Assembly: GCA_025201365.1 (NCBI GenBank)
Contig: JAIXMF010000003.1
Span: forward strand, 248,001-312,000
DNA length: 64,000 bases
Reading direction: 5' to 3'
Origin: Syncephalis plumigaleata
Taxonomy: Eukaryota; Zoopagomycota; Zoopagomycetes; Zoopagales; Piptocephalidaceae
Positions 26,526 through 38,287 of this stretch are shown here, in pieces. Each line of letters opens with the position of its first letter. Positions within the stretch are counted from its first letter, which is position 1. Both the position numbers and the translations under genes were made by a program. The notes below the pieces were generated by a model. The model did no database searches and had not been told where the DNA came from. It worked only from the letters and a program-made list of their open reading frames with translations.

Positions 26526-27894
26526 TTAACCAAGTCGATTAACAGCATCGATAAGTTCCTCAAATTTAAATGTACTCGGCTGTCTGTGGAACTGTTCAAC
26601 AAGCTTTTGTTTGTCTTGAGGTCCAGTCACGTAAAAGTCCTGTAGCATATAGACGAGCAAACGAGCATCTTCAGTCGTAATTAATGACTGACCCTCTTGC
26701 TTTTCGGTATCGCCCAATTCGCCGCGCATCAACACGATCTGTTTACTCTCGATGAGATCAGGATAATGCGTTATCACCAGATAGGGTCGAGCCTGCTCTC
26801 CTTGCAACTTGTACTCGGCCAACGACGTGAAATAGCACTGATGTCCGCTGAATTGAAGCCAGAAAAACTCGACTCCTTCCGAGCGTGGTAGTGGCAATAC
26901 GAACTATACACGTCAGTGTTAGTGCCATAGGCCGATTGACGCTGTGTTCATGTTACACTAATAATGCTAGGCCACTTACCGAGGGAAATGCTTGTGCATG
27001 GCTCATCAATTGACGATAGGTTTCGGCTGGTATTACCGCGGATAATTTACCAGGTTTACTACTATGATGCTGATTCCAAATCTTGCCTATAGCTTCAGGT
27101 TCCTTGTCCACAAGCATTTCCAGCTTAACAATGGAATCCAACGGCTAATACACATTTTATTAGTGATTCATTACCTTCATCTATTCAATTGTATCACCTT
27201 TACACCATTAGGCCCTTCTCTTCTCTCGGATTGACTAATGGATGTCTGACTCGGTTCAGTGGATACTGCAGACGTCGAGTCTAGTGCGGCTACACGTTCT
27301 TGTTCACGCGCTGATTTGAGCGCTTCTTTCTCCTGTTTCATGCGTTGTTGTTGCGCTTTATTCTCCAGCTCTTCAACCGATATGCCTAGACTAAAGCTGC
27401 GATTAAGTATTGCAGATCAAGTGGTTTCCTTTACTCAGCTACCAAATACCTTGCTGCCTTCTCTTTTAACTTTTCCGCATATTTATGACGGTAATAATCC
27501 GCGGTATCCGATTGAGCAGAATTGGCACGAAGTTGTTGCACGTCTCTATATCAACGTATACATACACGCATATTAGTATTTATTGGCTCCTCCTCGTTGT
27601 ATTGCTCACAATCCCACTCGAGATTTAATTTTACGGGCATACCGTTCAGCAGGAGAGAGTGCCGCTTCACCACTGCCAATACCTTTCGTGTGCGTAGTGG
27701 CCGAACGTGTAGGCAAAGCTATTCGATAGGATAGTGTTAAGACAGCGAGTGAGTTGCCATTGTTACTCGTCATACATACCCGCGTTAACGATGAGTTGAC
27801 TTCCTGTTTGCGGACCAGAATTAGCCGGACTATGCAATGCCGAGTTAGATCGGGCCAGTAGTCGTGGCCAGCGTCCGTGCAACATTTTATACAT
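26526..27894 (-). CDS. ATP11: ATP11-family mitochondrial F1-ATPase assembly chaperone
   Basis: Six exons: 27894-27780, 27718-27610, 27545-27450, 27396-27198, 27144-26980 and 26903-26526, 353 residues. Atp11 binds the beta subunit of F1 in the mitochondrial matrix and prevents its aggregation during ATP synthase assembly. The N-terminus (LHGRWPRLLARSNSALHSPA) is basic, Ser-rich and lacks acids, as a mitochondrial presequence should. A charged helical region follows (YYRHKYAEKLKEKAA, then EELENKAQQQRMKQEKEALK). The ATP11 domain covers about 165-353: LDSIVKLEML, IWNQHHSSKPGKLSAVIPAE, FVLPLPRSEGVEFFWLQFSG, CYFTSLAEYKLQGEQARPYL and the C-terminal DDTK-less tail FEELIDAVNRLG. A second ATG at 27885 could be the start. 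Assignment is strong. Confidence 0.92.
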
Positions 27895-28358
27895 AGGTAA
27901 ATGGAGAGAAAAGTGTACAGAGTTAAAAAATAAAATGAAAACTACGAAGTTAATACGCAAGCGAATACCGCAGATATTGCAATTCAGCTCTATAATCCAC
28001 TAGTATCAATTGGCATTAATCAATGATTCTACATATAATACATATAATTACGTAGAATACATAGTTGATCAATAAGCATGGTAGTATCCATGCCATTCTA
28101 TATGAATATAGTTGCGTATTCAACTGGTTAACATAGCAAATACAGATACACGATATGATAAACACACGGTGATGATTTCACCAATACCCGACTGACGTCC
28201 TTGTTCCTTTTTATTCTAATCTCGATTCGTCACGTCTTCTTCTTCGTTTCCTACTCCATTATTGACGCGTACTCGCTATAGCCATAAACTAGTCTACGTC
28301 TATTACTACTACTACTGTTACTGCTGATTATTGGCGTATTGTAGAATAGTATAACGCA
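27895..28358. promoter_or_regulatory. Divergent promoter region ATP11 / UGO1
   Basis: 464 bp between two divergent start codons, both for mitochondrial proteins, so shared control is possible. I see no clear known motif; a T/C-rich tract precedes the UGO1 start. Confidence 0.45.
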
Positions 28359-30158
28359 ATGTCGGACTTTGGTGCACCGGTGCCTCCACCAGAGTATGTT
28401 TACGAGCCGTTTCGACCTAAATTGTCGGACCCGCTACGTACGCAACCAACGCAATTCGTGCCACCCAGTCGTGATCCACGCGAAGCCACCATGGACTATT
28501 ATCGCGGACTTGAAGATCAAGCGGCAGCTGCTAATGCGACGTCATCAGCACGCGACCGCTTTTCCTTTCATAATGGTGCCTCGACACCCGGTCGACAACT
28601 AGGCTCGTTTGCCATGTTGAAATATCTCTCACTAGCGGTGATGTCACCCTTTGAAGTGGCCGCCACTCTCGTGCAAATCCAATGGCTACCCAACAACGCG
28701 ACACTCTATCGGTTACAACAGCAGGAACACGCTAGAATGCTTAATTCATCCGATGATGATTATCTAGACAATGAAGATGACGAAGATGAACTAGGCTCAC
28801 AATTGTCGGATCCTTATCTGGTAAGTGGATATTGCTGCTGCAATGAAGTAGTACTTACTATGATAATCGTAATTAGTCAGATCGTACCTATGACTCGGAT
28901 GATCCCGAGTATTATGATCCACGACGTCGACCTGGACCACGATCACCTAAGAGTGTACCGAAACCCACAGCAACAAAATCGACATCACTTACTAAACGTA
29001 GTGGCATAACAAAGGATTCAGCTGGATATATTACCGCTACAAATCCCTACATTGATGCCACGCGACCTATCTACCAGTTCTATCCAGTACAAGGAGGAGC
29101 CCTATCTATGATTAAAGCTATTTGGCGACATGATGACGAGGGTCTATTCTCACTATGGAAAGGTAAGTTATCCCCATATATACATATACATATATATATA
29201 TTGCTTATTGTATTCTACTATTCAAGGTCAAACTACACATTGGATTAGAGAGATGGGACATGAAATGATACAGCCTACATTCGAAGGCTACATGAATGAT
29301 GCCTTTGGATTATATGACGACACAATCCCATTACATCATCTAGATCGAGCATTTCCTAATTTTGCTACTATGGTGGGTAGTCATCTAATTACAGGCTGGC
29401 TACTTAGTCCACTGGATCTAGTACGTACACGGTAAGTGTAAATACAACACAACAATAATCCTATCAGAATAGCATACTAATCATCATCTATTTATTATAC
29501 AAGCATGATTGCACAGACTAGTAATACACAACATCGTCGTTATAGCAATCCAATTCAAGCATTAGTCGACACGATATCAGGCGAACATCGCGGTTCACTT
29601 TGGTCACTCTACTTCTCACCTAGTCTACTCGTACCTACACTCATTGTCTACACGATAACGCCTATACTACGCCATGCTACCCCACTTATTATTGATCGAT
29701 GCTTCGGTATTACAGCTGCTGATGCACCTACACGATTTGCTCTATGGGAACTAGGTCTGAATACTATGGGATTAGCCATTATTCGACCAGTTGAAACTAT
29801 TCGACGTCGTCTACAAGTGCAAGCTTACGGTGGTGGACGTGAATTAGAGACGTGTGTCGCTGTTGGACATAACTATCGCGGTTTCTGGGATTGTTTCTAT
29901 CGTATTGTCACCGAAGAGGGTGGTAAACGTACATCACGTCCACAACAACAACAACAGCAACAACGACATCGCACATCACCATCCACCACCACTACTACTA
30001 CTAAACAATCAATGGAGAAACTATCTCCAGTATCATGGTGGGATTCCTGGGGTATTCAAGGACTCTATCGTGGATTCATGGTAGATACCGCATTGAATGT
30101 AGCACACACTCTAGTAAGAATGACGGGCAGTATCCCAGATGAATTAGAAGAATGGTAA
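28359..30158 (+). CDS. UGO1: Ugo1-like mitochondrial outer-membrane carrier-family protein
   Basis: Four exons: 28359-28820, 28877-29162, 29227-29431 and 29504-30158, 535 residues. Ugo1 (SLC25A46-related) is a modified mitochondrial carrier in the outer membrane that links Fzo1 and Mgm1 during mitochondrial fusion. Seen: an N-terminal PPPEYVYEPFRPKLSDPLR segment like fungal Ugo1; a region ending LKYLSLAVMSPFEVAATLVQ; an acidic disordered insert; IWRHDDEGLFSLWKGQTTHW, a carrier-type G(L)xxLW.G motif; LITGWLLSPLDLVRTR, a degenerate PxD/ExxRxR signature; SLWSLYFSPSLLVPTLIVYT; and MGLAIIRPVETIRRRLQVQA, a canonical carrier signature. The Gln/Thr-rich run near residue 465 is low complexity. The residual carrier signatures and N-terminus favour Ugo1 over a transporter. 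Confidence 0.82.
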
Positions 30159-30305
30159 ATAAAATGAAATAAATAAATACGACGATGTATTTCATACTAG
30201 CCTATTTTATTTTACTTTTATATCACAATATCATATCTTGTTCTCTCTTTTAACACACTAACACTAACACATTCTATTCATATATTCATATACTCATATA
30301 TTCAT

Positions 30306-33300
30306 ATGACTACCAGCAGTTCAGTAAGTAGTAATCTGCATAATGATGGTAAGCGTATGCATACAACCAATACACCACATATGGTATTCGGTTCACCATC
30401 AATGAGAACGAGATCTACACCGCGTGTATTATTCATTATCGATACTAGTCTACTATCAGTATCGAATACTGACACTGCCACACCTACCAATGTCATTGAG
30501 TCTATTATGAAATGTCTAGTACAAACACTAGTCTATCTATCACGCTATGTGGACAGTCGTATACAATGGACATATCCTTGAATAGACTACAATTATTCTA
30601 TAATAGTTGATATCATTCTTAACCTAATATTGCTTACTTATAGACTCTATAATCCTATGACACAGCAATGGATTCAGCCTAAAGAGATGTCTACATCATT
30701 AGGATTAACAAGTACACGCTTACATGATACTAGTAGTGAATTGAAACCCGCTACTAAAGAATCAATAGATGTACTATGTCGAACACTAGCCTCTATTTGC
30801 TCAACTACTACAACTACTACAACTACTACAGAAGCATCTTCATTTGTTGATGGATGGTCAGATTGTATAAGACAAATACCACATCATACAATACAATGGA
30901 ATGAATCGAGTGTACATGATCACTTTCAAACACCTGTACATCCAACACGACATCGTGATCCTCGTCAACTTGTCAAGAATTATGCATACATAATAGGACA
31001 ACTACCAATGAATAAGGAACAGCTATGTCAAATGGATCCTCAATCGTTAATGGCATCTAAAAGTATGACATTGCTAGACAAGTATACACGAGATACATGG
31101 ATTCATACAATGACGGGAAATCATCATGATACAACACGACATCAATTAATGTATGAAGAGCGAATATCACTTAATTGGTGGCTAATACCACTAGTAGATA
31201 CTAATCTTCAATGTCCAACGGTAAACTACATGAATAATCACCAGATAAATAAGAAATAGATTAATGTGTATTACTAGATGACTAGATTAGTGAAACGACA
31301 ATGGAATACTATACTTTGTTATTATAGTGGTCGATTACTCGATAGTACTCAATCACAATTGATTCAAACCATCTTGCCATTCTCAGCCTATTATCGACAT
31401 TATCGTGTAAGGGAATTGGATCGATCATACGCAGAAAAAGATAGAAAGCGAGTAGATGAAATGAAGCGTAAAACACGATTATTCCAACTATCTTGGTGTC
31501 CTACATCATCTGTAGGTGATATATCAACACAATCTATTACTTTATCATTCTATGCAATGAAAGAAGATCCATCATTGTCAATGATGAAGCATCCATGGTA
31601 TGTAATCTATATATATATATATATTGATCATATTAGATATAAATAACATTGACTAATGAATACTTATAAAGTAATGGCCATTTAATTATAAAGCAACGAA
31701 TAGAATTGTCATACATTGATTGGTATCGAGTAATGACATCTAATAGGAACACCTTCAATAGTACATTAATTTGTACTACAACAGACACTATAGAAGATAC
31801 TGAACATCATTCATGGTATTATCATATGATACAACAATTGAAGCAAACACAACAATGTGCATTAGTATGTGTGACATCAATGCAATCAACTGACAATGAG
31901 TTGAATGATACAACAAACTATGCATTACTTGTGGCATTAACTGATACAATAGCCGGATTTCATTATATATCTAATGATTATTATGAACTATTACAGGTAA
32001 TACATTTAATAGTAAAATACATCTAATAAATAACTAAACAGTATCGTGATATAGAAACAAATAACCGATCCTAATACTACTAGTAACAATACAGGTGAGT
32101 ATTATGACATATATATATATATATATATATATACTAATAATTAACATGAATAGATTGTTCCAAATGGATATTTCAACCATGGATGATCGAGTATTGGTGG
32201 GGTGAATGTGTGGTTGATGACACTCCTCGAGTACATCGATGGCTACAATCGACAATGAAGCCATGTAATACTACACTCAATAATGTGTCTAGTATGACAA
32301 GTAAGCTTACATTGAATGAACAACCATTACAACGACATAAATTGGATTATATACTTGGATGTATAGAACATCGACAACGGTGAGTGTCTCATTTAACTTG
32401 TCATTAATCTAGTCTAATCAGTGATCTATTACATTACAAAGTATACTAGTTGATAAATCAAAGAATGCTTTAGTAGAATCTAATGAGAATATACCGAATA
32501 ATGAAGAGGAGGCTATGCAACAATTAATTCGTCATTATTACATGACACTTTACTTGATAGAGAATGATAAAGAACAGGTAATGCGAATAGTATTAATAGT
32601 GATAGTGATAGTGGTAGTAATACGTGTAATCTAGTCAACAAATACATTATCATTTGTTAGTGAATTACGACGAATACGTGAACTATTCAAACAGAAGGAA
32701 TGGTCGATAGAACGGGTAATGTTAACTATGATATACATCAGTTATTGAGTAATTACTAATAGGATGATAACTAGTTGCATACATGGATTAATGCGAGTAT
32801 CATGACAGTGGATGGATTAACTCGACGAATGGCACTACTGTCTAATCGTTATAGAGCAATCAAGAATGGAGACAACATATGTGAAGATGAATTGACGATA
32901 GATGTACATGAACAACCGTATATTGAACAGATACTACAACAGACATCGACACCATCATGGACATGGCTTAAATTACGTAGGTGAGTAACCTAGTTTATTA
33001 GTAATAATTATATAGATATATATGTGTATTAATGTAATGATTAGTGTTGAATTACAAATTGTATTATTATTAGAAAGCGTAATGTTAAGAACAGATACTA
33101 TTGAGCAATTAAAGATTGAGACTAAGGATCAAGAACGAATGCAACAATGGGTAGACAAGTTATGTATATGGGCGAGTTTCGTAGATTATTCGAGTATGAT
33201 GAGTGGTAATAATACTAGTGCCATCTCATCTGGTATACATCAGAACACGACTGATCCATTGATTCTACTCCATGATGGATTAATGACTAGGTAAGTTATA

Positions 33301-34485
33301 TGATTACATGTATATATACAGACTAGTAATGGACATGTTATAGTTATGGAGAACAATTACAACCTTTACTTCAAATACTGCATCAAACTTATGAGCATGA
33401 TGATAAGGAGAAGCGTGATGATACACTTACATCAACACTAGGGAAGCGTACACGTTCCACGACATCAACACGGGCCATGTCATTGATATCCAAGGCGAGA
33501 TCTAAACAACGATTAGATAATAGTTCATCGTCATCATCGTCATCACTTTCTATTACACAATCAGTATCACCGATACCACGACGTAGACGACGTAGACATG
33601 ATCCTGATTGTATTCCTGAACGTCATGGTGTCAATACAGGACGATTCCCCTTTCATCATCGACAAGTCTATCTTGATCCAAAGGTGCATTTGAGTAAGAT
33701 GGAGAAACGACCCAGCTCAACTAGAACAAGACGTCTTTCATCGGCCAGTGCCACATCCAATGAATCATCCACGACATCATTCCTATCTAAACGATCCATG
33801 GATGCATTACCGATTAGTGCAACCACCAGTACTGACAATAGTATTGGTAAGTAATATTATGATGCATACTCGTACAACACCTATCATACTAATATGAATG
33901 GCTATTAGTAGGTACACCATGTTCTCGTCGTACACGCGATTGTCTAGTTCCTGAATCACCGGTAATCTAATTGCATTAATTGAATGGTCATATACTGATC
34001 CATATCATGTTTATTAGGCAACTGCTCATTATCATCGTAATGAACAATGGGAACAAGATCAGCGTGCATCATCATCATCATCATCATCAAGTACAACGGC
34101 TGAATCGAGTCATCTATCTCATCAACAACAACAGCAGCAGCATGATATTATGACGACACCACGTCATCAACGACGTGCACCATGGTTGTTATCGAAAACA
34201 CCACAAAAACATAGTGCATATCAAGAAGATGATGACGATACACTACTGCAACAATTACTTAGTTCACCTAGTAATTATCGACGATCAGGTGGTAATCGTC
34301 TCTCCTCTAATCGTATACATTTCGATAGTCCTACATCAATGAGATCACAGACACTAGTCATACAAGAGACACCTGTTAAACGATCAGGTCGACTCATTGA
34401 CTTGCTCGCTCTAGCTAACTCGACTACAGAACAAGATAATACAACATCTAATCATTGTAATAATAATAATAGCAAAGACACTTAA
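30306..34485 (+). CDS. TICRR: Treslin/TICRR (Sld3-related) DNA replication initiation factor
   Basis: Thirteen exons: 30306-30571, 30638-31220, 31278-31597, 31672-31996, 32055-32094, 32154-32379, 32442-32577, 32635-32715, 32775-32980, 33045-33290, 33344-33846, 33912-33961 and 34018-34485; 1149 residues. Treslin loads Cdc45 onto the Mcm2-7 helicase in a CDK-dependent way. The N-terminus has the family's degenerate vWA-like start: RVLFIIDTSLL, then LVYLSRYVDSRIQWTYRLYN, which parallels LLLDTAG...LTYLSCRFG...VHWAFKFF of vertebrate Treslin. The middle contains LRRSVELQIVLLLESVML, like the Sld3-Treslin domain core. The tail is disordered, basic and Ser-rich with proline-directed CDK-type sites (VSPIPRRRRR, QETPVKRSG, PESPATAHY). 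The first intron is U12-type. Assignment rests on pattern memory; the protein is divergent. Confidence 0.62.
30572..30637 (+). other. U12-type AT-AC intron
   Basis: 66 bp. The 5' end is ATATCCTT, a perfect minor-spliceosome donor. TTCTTAAC at 30616-30623 is a near-perfect U12 branch site, about 15 nt before the terminal AC at 30636-30637. No GT donor in this stretch gives a continuous frame, while the AT-AC join gives IQWTYRLYNPMTQQW, matching the Treslin N-domain. Confidence 0.9.
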
Positions 34486-34550
34486 TGAATAAAAAAGCGT
34501 ATTATTAGGATAAAGGCATAATACAATAAATGATCCAGTCATCTATGTGA

Positions 34551-35387
34551 TTACATAAGACTGCAGCAAGAGTTTTGTTTCTTGGCCGACTTGTAGAACA
34601 CTTTCGATTGACTCGATAACATGTCCGATTTCTCTACTAGACTATCTAGTTTCTCTCCTCGTTGTAACACGGATTCGATTGTTTTATGCTATTCATCAGA
34701 TAGAGTGATTATAGTTTAGTATGCACTGTATGAATGAGATGACACTCTTTTTTTTTACTTACTAGAACAATCTTCGTGTCATCCAACTCTTGTTGCACTT
34801 TAATAATTGTATCTGCCTGACGTGGATCTTGATATCTGGTCAAGTAGTTTTTAAGCGATGGCCACACCAAACCTGGTTGACGGTTGCTTTGGGGCACTTG
34901 TTGCGCAAACTCGTCAAGCATCTTGTTCAGTAGAGAATACGCTACTCTTGGTGGATATTCACGATCCACGATCATAACACCGGATATACCATCAAATCGA
35001 CGATAAGCATGAGCCACGAAATCTTTAATGATGTAATTAATTCATCGAATATGACGTAAGTAATGATAACACTATAGAAACCATTTACTTATGGCTACAC
35101 TACACTATTCACTTACTATCCTGTTCAACACTTTGACGCTGACCAATATCGGTACGTTCAGCGATAGTACGTATAAAGAATGGAAGGAACTCCTTAACAC
35201 TGCAATAAAGAGGTCAGTACTATTGTAAATAGATGGGTTGACAACGTATACTAGTAATAACAGTATATATATATATATCGACTTACCCCATACGTTCAAA
35301 GAAACCAAAGTGTGATAGTTCCAGTTCAGAAGCAAGCAACTCCTGTGTCTCTTCACCTGCACATACACCAACAGCGAATACCTTCAT
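34551..35387 (-). CDS. YKT6: R-SNARE Ykt6
   Basis: Four exons: 35387-35287, 35199-35117, 35022-34763 and 34688-34551, 193 residues, close to the usual about 200. Ykt6 is a lipidated R-SNARE that acts in ER-Golgi, intra-Golgi, vacuolar and autophagosome fusion. The N-terminal longin domain starts [13 protein letters not shown] and has [20 protein letters not shown] and [17 protein letters not shown]. The SNARE helix runs from [20 protein letters not shown] to [20 protein letters not shown]; the zero-layer Arg lies in LQRGEKL. The C-terminus [12 protein letters not shown] carries the CC pair of the family: the first Cys for palmitoylation and the CSLM box for prenylation. The stop is immediately after Met. 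Secure. Confidence 0.97.
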
Positions 35388-35983
35388 AGTTACTAATAGA
35401 AGGAATAAGGTCAAGATGAATAAAGGGAAGGAAAGAAAGAAAGAAAGAGAGAGATAACTGGATGGTGAGTAACTTAAGAGAAGAGGAGTAAATTAGAACG
35501 TTTCAGTCAATGGCATGTCTTTGCCATATCATACATTCATTGTGTTACAATAGCTTCATTGATATACCTATATCTCATGATAAATCACGACAATTGTAAA
35601 TATGTCAGCAGTTCCTACCTGACCAGATCACGACAACATCAGTTGATCTCGGCTATGACGACAACGTTCACCGTCAGTCTGTAAATCTATTAATATTATC
35701 AATTAGTTGAGCAGTCATAAGTGAATCTTGTGATTCTATATTGCTATTACTATTATATTTCTACTTATCTAATTATTATTATAAATACTTCACCATTATC
35801 TTGTAAATAAAAAAGTAACGAATTAACTATCAATCTCTCTCTGTGTCTACTTGTGTTTTAAAGTGTTTATTTAAATTGTCTTACTTTCTCTCTATCGTTA
35901 GCTACAACGTTAACAATTGGATCAATCAACAACAACAACAACAACAACAATTCTACTCTCCTTTACTGCTTGTCTATTATCTA
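35388..35983. other. Intergenic region left of element B
   Basis: About 600 bp with a (GAAA)n/(GA)n purine tract near 35430-35455 (probable YKT6 promoter) and a CAA microsatellite at 35931-35950 just before the element boundary. No gene seen. Confidence 0.5.
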
Positions 35984-36009
35984 CAGACTTTTTCCATCCA
36001 ATTTGCGCA
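35984..36009 (+). repeat. Left terminal inverted repeat of element B
   Basis: CAGAC plus TTTTTCCATCCAATTTGCGC and A, next to the Fanzor 3' end; the inner GTTAGCC is shared with the right end of element A. Confidence 0.92.
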
Positions 36010-36090
36010 GTTAGCCTTCTGTCTTTACGAATAAATAATAGTAATGTTAACACTTACGTATTTTGTGGTGCGGCAGCGATAACGCCACGG
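35984..36090 (-). ncRNA. Candidate omega-RNA (guide RNA) region downstream of Fanzor
   Basis: In studied Fanzor and TnpB elements the guide RNA scaffold is made from the 3' end of the nuclease gene and the adjoining element end, with the guide taken from flanking DNA. Here the stretch between the Fanzor stop codon and the left TIR keeps blocks that element A also retains although its coding region has decayed: AACCG.GG then TTATCGC, ACGTAAGTGTTAACA, and TTTATTCGTAA. If the analogy holds, the guide would be the bases just outside 35984. Expression and exact ends are unknown; this is inference from position and conservation. Confidence 0.35.
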
Positions 36091-38287
36091 TTAATTTGTT
36101 TTTTGTTGTTTGGACCCCCGTTGTCCTTGTCCTCCTCTCTTTGAACGCTTAGAAGGAACGGCACCTCGTTGGAATTGTGTTGGAATACGACCATCAGCAC
36201 GATGACTGCGGATAATCTGAATAAAATTCAGACATGCTGCCATATCCCGATTCCATAAGCGGTGTTCGAATTCGCCTTCCTTCCAAATCCTTTTAGCCTT
36301 CTTGTTCTTTTTGTCCTCCTTGTCCTTCTCGGCCTTGATATTCTTCATGGCCTCTTTACAAGTTTGATTTGTGCATCTAATAAAATAATTAATTAATATA
36401 TTGTAATAAATTGCAAAGTGTAATAAATTGTACTTACCTTAAGAGACCATGTCGAATGACATTAGAATATCGTTTTCGTTGACCGGGTCGAGGATTTCTG
36501 ACCCACTTGAACGTCTCGAGTGTGGGTTCGTTGCAGGATGGGCAACACTTACTGGTCATATACTCATCAATTAGGAAGACTTTGAAATGTCGTTGCAAAA
36601 GTCTCCTAAAGCCAATACCACGTGTGGGCTCGTGATATTTGGCATGAGGAGCGGACCAGTCGCCCATCACAAAAACCGCATCCTTCTTGAACTTCTCGGT
36701 CAGCTCTTGGATCAGCTTATGATCACTTTGTTGCTTCTTGATATAAGCCGAGAGCCTTAACTTCCTGAAAAGAGGCTGAAAGGTAGGTTGAATGGTAGTA
36801 TCAGCGGTAGAACGGGCGGCGGGATGAATGGTGAGAGTATCCCGGTAGAAGCTGGTAAGAACATCTGAGTGCTTTGATCGACACTTCAGATATCCTTCGT
36901 AATCCTTCGCAGATAGAGTACGGCTCCGGGTCCTTGAAAGAGCGCGCTCGGCATCCTGCACCGCCTTGTTCCCCTCCTTGCAGTCATCGCGAATCTGGCG
37001 GTATTCCTTCCTCTTCTGCGTCTTGTTTTGACATGATTTTGTGTACCGATATTTGATCGGCTTTTTTACTGTCGATTTTTCGTGTACACAAAATAGCAAA
37101 TCTCTTCTTCCCGGATCCACGGCCACGCATTTGTCTTTGATTGCCTTGCGCTCCTCCTCACTTAACTCGGTGATATATCTCATCGACTCCTTTGCTGCTT
37201 TCTTTGCTGCTGACCTCGCTCCCCGTCCCTCTTCGATCTCCTTGATGACCGTGACACCAACGCCATCGGTCTCAATCGAACCCAAAAACTTGAGCTTGCC
37301 ACCCATTTGCTTTTTTAACGGCTCTGAGTTAAGGTCCACGGCTTCGTCCCAATATTCATCCATATGTTTTTTATCCTTGAACTCGCGTTTTAAAATGTTT
37401 TGGCAAAGAATAACGGTATCGATATGGATGTAACATGGCGAAAAGGAGCGGCGCAGGGGAAAGCAGTTGAAAGGCTTCAAGCCGATGCGAGGGAACAGGT
37501 GCGCAAGCTCAAAGAACGCCTTAAAGTGCTTCACCGGGCGCGCTACACAGTCGTAATAAATGTTTTTTTCAAACGTGTAGCCATCAGGGTAAGCACTTAA
37601 AACATTTTTGAATCTGTTGAAGGCCTTAGCAGACATAGGGTCTTTTTTAAATGCCGTCCTACGCACACCTCGCTGTGCTATTGCAAGTTTGAATTCTCTT
37701 GCTGGTGCAGTGATAGCACTAGTTTTCTTGTGAAGCTCATCAGCATTTGCTTTCTTGGATAACCTTCCCCTCATAGTCTTTAGCTTCTTCTTAACATCGA
37801 AAACTTTGTTAATAGCGCGTCGAAGAAACTCGCCAAAGCGCAATCGGACGTTGTTGGTGTAAGCGACGTACATCTTCTTTGCCTCGTACTTAGCTGATTG
37901 ATCGGCATTGGCTAGCACCGGCAGTTGATAGCGAGCAATCTTAAGGTAATCGCCCAAATAGTTGCCGATGAACGCGCGAAGTTGAATTGTTTTTTCTTTA
38001 GGGTAGCCTTCTTGTGTACGTTTGACTAAGGAGAGCCAAACTTGTCTGAAGAACTTTTCATCAATAAACTCCTCCAAGTGAAAATGTGGGTTATGCTGCT
38101 CTTTAAGGAATATATATTTCGCTAAGGCATAAGCATGGAAGGTCGTGGTGTGTACGATGTTTACAAAACCGCGCAACTCATCGTAATGCCTCTTCCAACC
38201 AATGCCGGAAAGCGAGGACTTCACAGCCAAAACTCGTCCACTGTCGGCAGAAGTAGACGAGCCATTAGTGCCTGGCTGTGACGCCAT
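36091..38287 (-). CDS. Fanzor (eukaryotic TnpB-like RNA-guided endonuclease)
   Basis: Two exons, 38287-36438 and 36376-36091 with a 61 bp GT-AG intron, give 711 residues. Fanzors are eukaryotic relatives of TnpB/Cas12 that use a guide RNA to cut DNA and ride in mobile elements. Seen: an N-terminal helical part; from about residue 386 a split RuvC fold, with motif I CVAVDPGRRDLLFC (Asp391); motif II FVMGDWSAP followed by VFLIDEYMTSKCCPSC, where Glu575 in DEYxTSK is the relocated glutamate typical of Fanzors; a zinc finger formed by CCPSC and, across the intron, RCTNQTC (about 618-623); and motif III HRLWNRDMAACLN (Asp661). The tail is Lys/Arg/Gly-rich (PSKRSKRGGQGQRG), possibly nuclear-targeting. 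All catalytic acids and zinc ligands are present, so it looks active. Host-type intron shows it is spliced by this organism. Confidence 0.93.

Noticed and set aside
30541-30640. GT-AG alternatives for the first TICRR intron
   Set aside because: GT dinucleotides at 30549, 30557 and 30559 give wrong phase or a stop after joining; only AT-AC keeps the frame and motif.
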